Below, in pieces: positions 15,154 through 23,162 of a stretch of DNA of 43,638 nucleotides. The stretch covers positions 1-43,638 of the forward strand of contig CALUJF010000024.1 of NCBI GenBank assembly GCA_944320855.1, given 5' to 3'. The position numbers were made by a program, and so were the translations under genes. Within the stretch, counting starts at the first letter, position 1. The number at the start of each line of letters is the position of its first letter. The notes beneath the pieces were generated by a model. The model did no database searches and had not been told where the DNA came from. It saw nothing but the letters and a program-made list of their open reading frames with translations. Source of the DNA: an uncultured Phocaeicola sp. (lineage in GTDB: Bacteria; Bacteroidota; Bacteroidia; Bacteroidales; Bacteroidaceae).

Positions 15154-16413
15154 TTAATAGCACTGTAATTCAAACTTAAGATTTCTAAAATCTTTGTTTT
15201 TCAGATCTTGATGGGAAATGTAGAAATAAATATTCCCACAGTCACCAAACAAAAGTTCATACGAATCATCTTCAATAGAAGAAAGTTGTAAAAGCAGAAT
15301 ATTTGCATTCAAATCGTTTATTATAGCATCATGTATTAAGTCTGCATATCCGAACATGGTTCCTATTGCATTGATGGATGGCTCTGATTCCAATCTGTTA
15401 CGAGCTTCATTGAAACTTTCAACTTTATCTATGATGTGCTTATATTCAGTATTTTGATTGCTAAAATCTTGGAAAGAAGGGTAACTGTCTTTAGTTTTAA
15501 AAGATATGACTCGTTCTTTTAATCTAAACTCATTCGCCAATGTTTTTGGATAATCTATCCGATGCAGTTCTTTATGTTGTGTATCTATATATATAACACG
15601 AATGCTATTCTCTGCCCCTTCCCAATTTTGTTCGCCAAGTTCATAGAAAAAATATAAATGCCCGGATTTCGGCAGATAGTCTTCAGATGCAAGAGAAGTT
15701 AAGTCTGAACAGTTTATCTGAAGCAACATAGAGAGAGGGCGATTATTGTTATCCGAAGGCCATTGAAAATCTTCCGGCACATCTGGTTGACCTCCATATT
15801 TGGAACAACCTGTTTCTACGGCATCTTCCGAAGAAGCAAAACAAATCTCAATTGCCTTGCGCTTGAAAGGCTTTAATACTTCGATAAATTCACAAACAGT
15901 TTTTTCGTCTATTTCATCAATATCGTCCGTCTTTGCATTCATTTCTGCAACTACCAGTTTCTCCCACGCTTTCCAATAACGATAATATTGAATTATCAAT
16001 ACAGATTTTATTGCTAAAAATAGAAATGTGAATGCCCAAAACAGAGTAGAAGTACCAAACAATCCAAACACCAAAATAATGAAAAGGGAAAGTGAGGTAC
16101 GGAAATACATTTCTTTAGGATGAAAGACTGTATGGAAAAATTCAGCAATAGAATTTACCTGTTGTAATTTTTTTTGCACTTCATCCGTTTCGGTGTCCTG
16201 ATGGGTTGATGTCTTGAATTTATAAATGCGGTAACAACCATGGAGCATAAGTAAAATAAATCCTATATAGATTGTTCTCATCTTTTCCGCATCAATACCT
16301 TCTGTCGTAAAACATAGGAATCCGGAGATGATGATTAAAAGAGAACAAATGACGAATCCCAATAAAGATATAATATTCTTTTTCATAATATTATTGTTTT
16401 GTTTGTTGCTCAT
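15154..16413 (-). CDS. DUF1963 (YwqG-like) protein with an N-terminal membrane domain
   Basis: 419 residues; an internal start at 16386 (MKKNIISLLGF) is possible. Four hydrophobic segments fall within residues 10-150. The C-terminal 235 residues are a DUF1963/YwqG domain: SKYGGQPDVPEDFQWP, PLSMLLQINCSDL, LPKSGHLYFFYE, GTMFGYADLIHDA, and LLFGDCGNIYFYI near the end. Stand-alone YwqG proteins are about 260 residues and soluble, so this is a fusion that tethers the domain to the inner membrane, facing the cytoplasm. The role of DUF1963 is not settled; it has been noted near toxin-immunity loci. It belongs to a minus-strand run of four envelope genes. Confidence 0.75.
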   Translation of the reverse strand: MSNKQNNNIMKKNIISLLGFVICSLLIIISGFLCFTTEGIDAEKMRTIYIGFILLMLHGCYRIYKFKTSTHQDTETDEVQKKLQQVNSIAEFFHTVFHPKEMYFRTSLSLFIILVFGLFGTSTLFWAFTFLFLAIKSVLIIQYYRYWKAWEKLVVAEMNAKTDDIDEIDEKTVCEFIEVLKPFKRKAIEICFASSEDAVETGCSKYGGQPDVPEDFQWPSDNNNRPLSMLLQINCSDLTSLASEDYLPKSGHLYFFYELGEQNWEGAENSIRVIYIDTQHKELHRIDYPKTLANEFRLKERVISFKTKDSYPSFQDFSNQNTEYKHIIDKVESFNEARNRLESEPSINAIGTMFGYADLIHDAIINDLNANILLLQLSSIEDDSYELLFGDCGNIYFYISHQDLKNKDFRNLKFELQCY

Positions 16414-16437
16414 TCTGTTTTGAAATCTATTGCAAAA

Positions 16438-17163
16438 TTACTTCTTTTTGTTCTTTGTGGAGTATGGTAGATTGGCGGCTTCATCTCCCATTTTTTCAAG
16501 ATATGCATCGTACATGTCAAGAATCCATGCATCATTTTCTTCGGATTCTTTTTGATGAACTTTACCTTCGGGACCTTTGAACCACTCCATGTAAAAATCA
16601 CTCAATCCAGGATATTTTTTGTCCGTTAAAACAGAATTAACCAATGAGTAAGTATAAACTATTCCATCAGGATCGTTGTGAAAACGTACACCAAAGTAGG
16701 TTTTGATTTCTTGACGAGACAGATTTTGACCTGCAGAAGCCAAAACATTCCACCAATATGTTGTAGCATTTTTACCAACCTTATTTACGCAGAATAGCCG
16801 TTGGGTAGTATTGTAACGACTACGAAAGTTAGGCCTGGCAAGTGGACGTGATTCCCATAACTGACCTTCCGGATTATTCTCAGTTACTTTGACAAACTTG
16901 ACACTGGTTATATCATCAGCCGTGTATTCAATCTTTTCATCATCATCTGGGTTATGCGTCATCTTGAACATATAGTTCGGTTTTCTAAATGGAGAATTTT
17001 CAGGTTGCCAGTTTTGATAAATATATCCCTCTACTTTTTCACCTGATTTAAGGGTTACAATAACACGCCTGCTCTCATTGTCCTTTGGCTCTTTGGCGCT
17101 TGCTGTCTGAAATACGCTGATTACAGACATCATTAGTAGGAATGACAATAAATAGTGTTTCAT
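16438..17163 (-). CDS. Secreted protein of unknown function
   Basis: 241 residues with a signal peptide ending near TASA (residue 23). The mature N-terminus (VIVTLKSGEKVEGYIYQNW ... IEYTADDITSVKF) looks like a small beta-barrel unit of the Sm-like kind often found in Bacteroidetes exported proteins. The remainder (residues 100-241) is mixed and ends in a lysine-rich tail. It lies 24 bases from the DUF1963 gene and 34 from the next lipoprotein gene. It is AT-rich and without a known family. Confidence 0.65.
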   Translation of the reverse strand: MKHYLLSFLLMMSVISVFQTASAKEPKDNESRRVIVTLKSGEKVEGYIYQNWQPENSPFRKPNYMFKMTHNPDDDEKIEYTADDITSVKFVKVTENNPEGQLWESRPLARPNFRSRYNTTQRLFCVNKVGKNATTYWWNVLASAGQNLSRQEIKTYFGVRFHNDPDGIVYTYSLVNSVLTDKKYPGLSDFYMEWFKGPEGKVHQKESEENDAWILDMYDAYLEKMGDEAANLPYSTKNKKK

Positions 17164-17197
17164 GACAATATGTGATTAAAATTGTGTTACTAGTCTA

Positions 17198-17692
17198 TTA
17201 TTTCACATAAAATTCAGAGTTTAGCTCTATCTTCTTATAATTACCGTTACCATAATTATCATAGAAAGTCTTTTTTATTCTATATCTACCTGACGTAACC
17301 TCATAAATATGTATTGGAAAGCTGAATACCATATATTCAGGGATATTGATTGGCAGATACTCATCGTCTAATCTCAATACTGTTTTTTTATTTCTGGCTT
17401 TAATCCATACGTTGTCTTTCATATACTCCAGCTCCCAGTCGCGTCCGTAACTTAGTTGCCGCTTTTGAGGGTTAAAGACTATGGCATAGACTTCTTTAGT
17501 CGATGAATTATAATTCCCTTGAATTGTTTCCATTCTTACTTCCTGTCCTATGCTGTTGCTTGACAGAATTGTAGCGTCGCCCGTTGTACCCTGATACTCA
17601 GTTGCTTCCTGGTATTTGTTATCTTTACATCCAATGGATAAAAAAGTAATCAAAGTTATTATGAACAGAAAAAATAAATTACAGTTTTTCAT
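17198..17692 (-). CDS. Small lipoprotein with Ig-like fold
   Basis: 164 residues with a lipoprotein signal ending in SIGC (Cys22). The mature part resembles each half of the neighbouring 390-residue lipoprotein: a strand of the type YGRDWELEYMKDNVWIKA, and a terminal GRYRIKKTFYDN...SEFYVK like PGTYKVYKRI...AKFKLE. This suggests one Ig-like sandwich domain. The last codons of this gene are repeated as a scar at 15108-15146, showing that a second copy once lay next to the restriction operon. Confidence 0.7.
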   Translation of the reverse strand: MKNCNLFFLFIITLITFLSIGCKDNKYQEATEYQGTTGDATILSSNSIGQEVRMETIQGNYNSSTKEVYAIVFNPQKRQLSYGRDWELEYMKDNVWIKARNKKTVLRLDDEYLPINIPEYMVFSFPIHIYEVTSGRYRIKKTFYDNYGNGNYKKIELNSEFYVK

Positions 17693-17709
17693 ATAAAAAT
17701 ATTATTTGA

Positions 17710-18882
17710 TTATTCTAACTTAAATTTTGCCGACATGTACCATTCCTTCCTGGTGCCGTCAAAACCTATTCTCTTATAGACCTTATATGTCCCTGGCTTG
17801 TTGTCGTTAACCAAGTTGTACATATGGGCCTTGAAATTGTAGTCACGACCTTTCTGCATAAGGATACCAACGGAATTCCACACGGTGGAAGTGTTCAGAA
17901 CAAGCCATTCGTTCCCTTCCTTTCGGGCAATTCCATAGTCAAGTCCAAAAAACAGCATCCGGTCGTTATTGTTGGATATTTTTACCGGAATTTCTTCTGT
18001 GCCAACAGGGTAAACAGGCTTTTCCGTTCTCATGCTGATGTCCATAGTGTCCGATGTCGTAGTGAAAGGGAGAGGTTCGGTTGGGGTTATCTTTCCGAAA
18101 TCAAGGGCGGAGTAGTTCAGTATTCTTCTTCTGAACATTTCCTGATACTGCATGGCGTTGTTTATCAGACCAACCGATATCGTATCGCCGTCGTGGAGCT
18201 GACATGCGGTTGAGATGTTTTCACGTATTGTATCTGTGCGTGGAAGGCTCGTGACTTTCTTCCGCATACTGTCCATCAGCTTGCGGACATCTTTGTTGTC
18301 AACCATTTCAAACTCTGCGAATGCTACTTCCGTATCGTCGTTGAACGGCTTGTATATGCGATATTTTCCCGGACGGTTGGGAGTGATGTCAGTATAGATG
18401 TGTATGGTCTGCATTCTGACGTTATGGTGCGGCGATATTATCCAGAGCATATCCTCACTTATAGGATTTACAGGTAGTGGCTCCCATGTTTTGTCTTTCT
18501 CGTTATAATAGGCTATGCTGTACTCGTCTCCGCAGGTGTACTCCCTGCCTGATTTGTTGGTTACGAACACTGTTGTTTCATTTGTCGGGAGAGGGTAGTA
18601 GTCGTATTCCGTACGCATACTCAAAAGGGCAGGGGTGATTTCCTTGCCTGTGGGGATGCTATTGCAGTAAGGCACGATGACGGGTATGGAAACTTCCGCA
18701 CTGTCATGTCTGGCGGTATCGGCAAGGACAGTGTCCGCTGCAGTTTCTTTCTGCGGCATAACGGTATCCGCTTGCAGTGTGACAGTATCTGCATGGCAGG
18801 ATTCTGTTTGGCTTTTCCCTGCATTGCCGCAACCTGTCAGTAGCATTATGAGGACAAAGAGTAATGTGCTTGTAGTTTTCAT
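17710..18882 (-). CDS. Lipoprotein with two Ig-like domains
   Basis: 390 residues with a lipoprotein signal ending in LTGC (Cys18). After a Ser/Thr/Asp-rich linker (residues 25-65) come two similar beta-sandwich units, about 75-195 and 270-390. Each has a core strand with YGIARKEGNEW or YSIAYYNEKDKTW and ends in PGTYKVYKRI or PGKYRIYKPF. The same ending occurs in the smaller lipoprotein next to it. Probably displayed on an outer or inner membrane surface; ligand unknown. It is the first gene of the minus-strand run and is divergent from the DUF4954 gene. Confidence 0.75.
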   Translation of the reverse strand: MKTTSTLLFVLIMLLTGCGNAGKSQTESCHADTVTLQADTVMPQKETAADTVLADTARHDSAEVSIPVIVPYCNSIPTGKEITPALLSMRTEYDYYPLPTNETTVFVTNKSGREYTCGDEYSIAYYNEKDKTWEPLPVNPISEDMLWIISPHHNVRMQTIHIYTDITPNRPGKYRIYKPFNDDTEVAFAEFEMVDNKDVRKLMDSMRKKVTSLPRTDTIRENISTACQLHDGDTISVGLINNAMQYQEMFRRRILNYSALDFGKITPTEPLPFTTTSDTMDISMRTEKPVYPVGTEEIPVKISNNNDRMLFFGLDYGIARKEGNEWLVLNTSTVWNSVGILMQKGRDYNFKAHMYNLVNDNKPGTYKVYKRIGFDGTRKEWYMSAKFKLE

Positions 18883-18955
18883 ATGGCAACAGATTTTATC
18901 TCTTCTAAGATAGATGAAATTTATGATAAAAGCAAGATATATATCAAAATGTTAC

Positions 18956-18963
18956 TATCTTTG
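18956..18963 (+). promoter_or_regulatory. -7 element of the DUF4954 gene
   Basis: TATCTTTG lies 28 bases before the start codon at 18992. Confidence 0.5.
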
Positions 18964-18991
18964 TCATTAGAATGATAAAAGAACAAGTGAA

Positions 18992-20992
18992 ATGATTATT
19001 ATGGAACATACATTGAGAAATCTCACGGTATCTGAGATTGATACACTAATTGCACAGGGATGCTGTGCCGAAAACTGGTCGGATGTAACTGTAGCCGAAG
19101 GCTTTGATGCTTCAAAAGTATGGCATGTAAGGATGTCCGGCAAGATAAGGATAGGGGAGTTGAACGGTGAGTTTACCCTTGCCGGTGGGGTGAAGAAATC
19201 CTCCGGAATAAGGAATGCCACTCTGCACAATGTAACCGTAGGCAACGGATGTTGCATAGAGAATGTGAAGAACTATATCGCGAATTACGTCATTTCGGAC
19301 AGAGTTTTCATCGAGAATGTGGATTGCATGATTGTGGACAAGCGTTCCACTTTCGGAAACGGTACAGAAGTATCCGTACTGAGCGAAACCGGTGGGAGAG
19401 AGGTAATAATTCATGACAAACTTTCTGCTCACGAGGCTTATATAGCTGCCATGTACAGACATCGTCCGGACCTTGCCGCAAAGATGAAATCATTGGTTAT
19501 GAAATATGCCGACGAGATAGCTTCGGAATATGGCTATGTGGGCAACGATGCGATGATTGTAGATACCGGATATATCAAAAACGTGCGTATAGGCAGTTTC
19601 TGTAAAATAGAGAGTGCCGGACGACTGAAGAACGGTAGCCTTAACAGTAACGAGAGTGCGCCTATCCATATCGGTTACGGTGTAATTTGCGACGATTTCA
19701 TTATCTCCAGCGGCTCGCATATCGAAGACGGTACTATGCTGACAAGATGTTTCGTAGGTCAGGCATGTCATATGGGACATAATTATTCTGCGTCAGACTC
19801 TCTGTTCTTCTGCAATTGTCAGGAAGAAAACGGCGAGGCTTGTGCCATCTTTGCAGGCCCTTTCACCGTTACCCATCATAAATCGACATTGCTTATAGCC
19901 GGAATGTTCTCGTTCATGAATGCCGGTTCGGGTTCAAACCAGAGCAACCATATGTATAAGTTGGGGCCTATCCACCAGGGTATTATGGAGAGAGGTGCCA
20001 AGACTGCTTCCGACTCTTATATCCTTTGGCCTGCACGTATCGGAGCCTTCTCACTTGTTATGGGACGCCACGTGGCACATCCAGACACCACCAATCTGCC
20101 TTTCTCATATCTTATAGAAGAGAAGAATACCACATACCTCATGCCCGGTGTAAATCTCCGCAGTGTGGGAACTATCCGCGATGCCCAAAAATGGCCTAAG
20201 CGTGACAACAGAAAAGACCCTTGCCGCATGGATAAGGTGAATTACAATCTCCTCAGTCCATATACCATACAGAAGATGTTCAAGGGACGTGAGATTCTGA
20301 AAGACCTTGCGAGGGTATCGGGCGAAACATCCGAAACATATTCATATCAGAGTGCGAAAATCAAGAATTCATCTCTCAATAAGGGTATAAAGTTCTATGA
20401 GACAGGTATTACCAAGTTCCTCGGAAACTCAGTTATCAAGCGTCTGGAGATAACGGAATTCAAGAATAATGAGGAAATCCGCGAAAGACTCAAACCTGAC
20501 ACTGCCATAGGTACAGGCGAATGGGTTGACGTATCGGGACTTATTGCACCTCGCAGCGAGATAGACCGCCTGATGGCCGATATCGAATGTGGAGTGCTTG
20601 ATTCGGTAGAAAAGATAGATGCCCGTCTTACAGAGATGCACAATAATTACTATACTTACGAATGGACCTGGGCATACGGCAAGATGCTTGAATTCTTTGG
20701 TCTTCAGGCAGATAAAATCACTAAGGAAGACATTATCGGTATCGTAGAAAAATGGAAAGATGCGGTAATCGGCCTTGACAAGATGGTTTACGAAGATGCG
20801 AAGAAGGAATTCTCTCTTTCTGCCATGACTGGATTCGGTGCCGATGGAACAAGAGAAGAGCAAAGGCTTGATTTTGAGCAGGTGAGAGGGTACTTTGAAA
20901 GCAATCCTTTCGTAGAAGCTGTATTGGAGCATATAAAGGTAAAAGGCGAGTTGGGCGATGAACTGATATCAAGGATGAACAGAATAAAATAG
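18992..20992 (+). CDS. DUF4954 family left-handed beta-helix protein
   Basis: 666 residues; the ATG at 19001 (MEHTLRNLT) is an alternative start. The first 400 residues have the hexapeptide periodicity of nucleotidyl/acyl-transferase-like beta helices (IRIGELNGEFTLAGGV, NVRIGSFCKIESAGRLKNG, CFVGQACHMGHNY). A helical region of about 200 residues follows. The family is common in Bacteroidetes and annotated as DUF4954; the helix resembles sugar-nucleotide or acyl transferases, but no reaction has been assigned. There is no signal peptide, so the protein is cytoplasmic. It is followed by an independently promoted mgtC-like gene. Confidence 0.8.
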   Translation: MIIMEHTLRNLTVSEIDTLIAQGCCAENWSDVTVAEGFDASKVWHVRMSGKIRIGELNGEFTLAGGVKKSSGIRNATLHNVTVGNGCCIENVKNYIANYVISDRVFIENVDCMIVDKRSTFGNGTEVSVLSETGGREVIIHDKLSAHEAYIAAMYRHRPDLAAKMKSLVMKYADEIASEYGYVGNDAMIVDTGYIKNVRIGSFCKIESAGRLKNGSLNSNESAPIHIGYGVICDDFIISSGSHIEDGTMLTRCFVGQACHMGHNYSASDSLFFCNCQEENGEACAIFAGPFTVTHHKSTLLIAGMFSFMNAGSGSNQSNHMYKLGPIHQGIMERGAKTASDSYILWPARIGAFSLVMGRHVAHPDTTNLPFSYLIEEKNTTYLMPGVNLRSVGTIRDAQKWPKRDNRKDPCRMDKVNYNLLSPYTIQKMFKGREILKDLARVSGETSETYSYQSAKIKNSSLNKGIKFYETGITKFLGNSVIKRLEITEFKNNEEIRERLKPDTAIGTGEWVDVSGLIAPRSEIDRLMADIECGVLDSVEKIDARLTEMHNNYYTYEWTWAYGKMLEFFGLQADKITKEDIIGIVEKWKDAVIGLDKMVYEDAKKEFSLSAMTGFGADGTREEQRLDFEQVRGYFESNPFVEAVLEHIKVKGELGDELISRMNRIK

Positions 20993-21012
20993 CATCATAG
21001 CCTGCTGATAGC

Positions 21013-21043
21013 TTGCTTTTATCATGTACAATGCTTATATTTG
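21013..21043 (+). promoter_or_regulatory. Promoter of the MgtC-family gene
   Basis: TATATTTG (21036-21043), with TTG at 21013-21015 about 20 bases upstream. It lies inside the longest possible reading frame and so supports the start at 21063. Confidence 0.5.
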
Positions 21044-21062
21044 TGTTATAACATTTGGTATT

Positions 21063-21737
21063 ATGGAAATGTACACAGAGTTCATAATAAGGTTGGTAGT
21101 AGCCAGTCTTATGGGCGTTATAATAGGCCTGGAGAGGGAATACCGCTCCAAGGAAGCAGGCTACAGGACTCATTTTCTTGTAGCTTTGGGAAGTGCCTTA
21201 CTGATGATAGTATCTCAATATGGCTTTTCGGAAGTGCTTGAAACAGATTTGGTCAGGCTTGACCCGAGCCGTCTGGCTGCTCAGGTAGTCAGCGGAATAG
21301 GATTTATAGGTGCAGGTACTATAATATTGCTTCAGAAGCAGATAGTCAGAGGTCTGACTACTGCAGCCGGCATATGGTCCACATCAGGTATCGGACTTGC
21401 CATAGGTGCAGGAATGTACGTTCTGGGCATTACGGCAACGGTTTTATTCCTTATTGGTGTTGAGGTTCTAAATTATTTCTTCAAAGGCATAAGCCTGAGG
21501 AGTATGATTGTAGAATTCTCAACCCGGAATAAGGATTCTCTGAAAGATATATCCGCATTGTTCAGTTCAAGGAATTTCATCATAAGTTCATACGAGATGG
21601 AAGAAAAGACTGACGGCCGAGGTAATCCGGTTTATTATGTATCTATGGTTGTAAAAGCCAAGAACATGAATGAAGAAGGAATATTGCTGATGCTGCTTCA
21701 TGATTTTCCGGAGATTACGGTAAACAGAATAATATAG
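21063..21737 (+). CDS. MgtC/SapB family membrane protein
   Basis: 224 residues from ATG at 21063. The hydrophobic N-terminal half has the family signature: ASLMGVIIGLEREYRSKEAGYRTH, then SGIGFIGAGTIILLQKQIVRGLTTAAGIWST, with four to five membrane helices. The C-terminal 85 residues form a small cytoplasmic domain of the ACT-like type (VEFSTRNKDSLKDISALF ... VVKAKNMNEEGI). In pathogens MgtC is linked to low-Mg2+ adaptation and inhibition of the F-type ATPase; in commensals the role is less clear. It is monocistronic, ending at a very strong hairpin. Confidence 0.88.
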   Translation: MEMYTEFIIRLVVASLMGVIIGLEREYRSKEAGYRTHFLVALGSALLMIVSQYGFSEVLETDLVRLDPSRLAAQVVSGIGFIGAGTIILLQKQIVRGLTTAAGIWSTSGIGLAIGAGMYVLGITATVLFLIGVEVLNYFFKGISLRSMIVEFSTRNKDSLKDISALFSSRNFIISSYEMEEKTDGRGNPVYYVSMVVKAKNMNEEGILLMLLHDFPEITVNRII

Positions 21738-21759
21738 TTTATAATTCAGTAAACAGCTG

Positions 21760-21809
21760 CAAGTAAAACGTCGAAGCGTTTAGACTAAAACGCTTCGACG
21801 TTTTACTTG
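21760..21809 (+). terminator. Strong 22-bp perfect hairpin after the MgtC-family gene
   Basis: Bases 21760-21781 are exactly complementary to 21788-21809, with a 6-nt loop (AGACTA). It is unusually long for an intrinsic terminator and includes flanking A and T tracts (AAAACG ... CGTTTT), so it can work in both directions. Confidence 0.8.
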
Positions 21810-22095
21810 TAATTCTTCGTCGTTTTTGTGGAGAAAGATTCTTGTGGATTAGTGGCAAATTTCATTGTAGAATCTAAACGGATAAAAGTTATATAATCAC
21901 GATTATGTTTAATTGGAATTATGCCTTTTAATTATCTGTTTTATATCTTACTTCCCTTTCTCACTTTTTTACTCATATTTACTCATCTCTTGTTTTTTTT
22001 TCCGTAATATCTACCCTTATTTTTTCGATTCTAAGAAGATTCTCAGAAATTACTTCTCAGCAATAAAACCGCTCTGAGATTTCGTTTTTCAGGAA
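21810..22095. other. Intergenic stretch without recognised features
   Basis: AT-rich, between two hairpins. A loose dyad TCTCAG ... CTGAGA (about 22041-22079) was seen, but there is no reading frame of interest, no -7 element in useful position and no RNA gene I can recognise. Confidence 0.5.
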
Positions 22096-22146
22096 AAAAT
22101 AAAATCCGGCTTGTAAATTTTAAATCTACAGGCCGGATTTTATTTT
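22096..22146 (-). terminator. Terminator of dapA
   Basis: 20-bp stem with one G-T pair (22096-22115 with 22127-22146) and an 11-nt loop, followed on the minus strand by a T-rich tract. It lies 22 bases past the dapA stop. Confidence 0.8.
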
Positions 22147-22167
22147 CTGTATTAGTTTTTCTGTATG

Positions 22168-23061
22168 CTATAATTTAACTTTCAAACCTTCGAGAACCTT
22201 ACGCATTTCTTCGTATGTAGTAATTCTTGTAGGAACAAGAGGCAGACGCAGACGGTTCTCAATCATTCCCATCATGCTGAGCATTGCTTTAACTCCTGCA
22301 GGGTTTCCGTCTACGAACAGAAGCTTGAAGAGTTCGGTAAACTGATGATGTATCGTAAGTGCACTGTTGTAGTCGCCGGCTAAAGCAAGTCTTGTCATTC
22401 GGCTGAATTCTTTTGGGAATGCATTTCCGATAACAGAAATTACACCTACAGCTCCGAGAGTAATCAATGGGAATGTTATTCCGTCGTCACCCGAAATGAC
22501 ATCGAAGTTTGCCGGTTTCTTCTTGATAATCTCATCCATCTGAGAAATATCTCCTGATGCTTCCTTGATAGCTACTATATTGTCGAAATCGTAAGCTAAT
22601 CGGAGTGTTGTAGCAGCAGTCATGTTCACTCCCGTACGTCCTGGCACATTGTACAGAACGATAGGAAGATTTGTAGATTGTGCTATAGCCTTATAGTGCT
22701 GGTATATACCTTCCTGCGAAGGCTTGTTGTAATATGGTACAGCTATCAGCAGTGCATCCACACCTGTCATATCGTCATTCTTTATGGTGTCGATTACTGT
22801 CTGTGTACAGTTGCTTCCCACTCCGAGAAGAATAGGAACCCTTCCGTTAACTCTCTCTATTACAAGTGATTTTATCTTTTTCTTTTCCTCTGCTGTCAGT
22901 GTCGGAGTTTCTGCTGTTGTTCCTAAAACACAGAGAAAATCTATACCGTTTTGTACCTGATATTCAACTAATCTGAGCAGTGAATCATAGTCTACACTTC
23001 CGTCTTCCTTGAATGGTGTGATAAGCGCCACTCCCATTCCTTTCAATCTTCTTTGTATCAT
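22168..23061 (-). CDS. dapA: 4-hydroxy-tetrahydrodipicolinate synthase
   Basis: 297 residues, normal length. It condenses pyruvate with aspartate semialdehyde in the lysine/diaminopimelate pathway, in the cytoplasm. Seen in the sequence: GTTAE (47-51), which contacts the substrate, the catalytic Tyr137 in LYNVPGRTG, and the Schiff-base Lys166 in AIKEASGD. The TIM-barrel pattern is complete. It is followed by a strong hairpin terminator, and upstream lies ligA on the same strand with a 101-base gap, so the two may be separate units. Confidence 0.95.
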   Translation of the reverse strand: MIQRRLKGMGVALITPFKEDGSVDYDSLLRLVEYQVQNGIDFLCVLGTTAETPTLTAEEKKKIKSLVIERVNGRVPILLGVGSNCTQTVIDTIKNDDMTGVDALLIAVPYYNKPSQEGIYQHYKAIAQSTNLPIVLYNVPGRTGVNMTAATTLRLAYDFDNIVAIKEASGDISQMDEIIKKKPANFDVISGDDGITFPLITLGAVGVISVIGNAFPKEFSRMTRLALAGDYNSALTIHHQFTELFKLLFVDGNPAGVKAMLSMMGMIENRLRLPLVPTRITTYEEMRKVLEGLKVKL

Positions 23062-23162
23062 AATTTAATTATATACGCATTTATTAGTTACAAAAGTACT
23101 AATATTTTCTTTTAAAACTATTTTTCTATCACTTTTTTTGGATAAATTGATGAAATTTTGAC

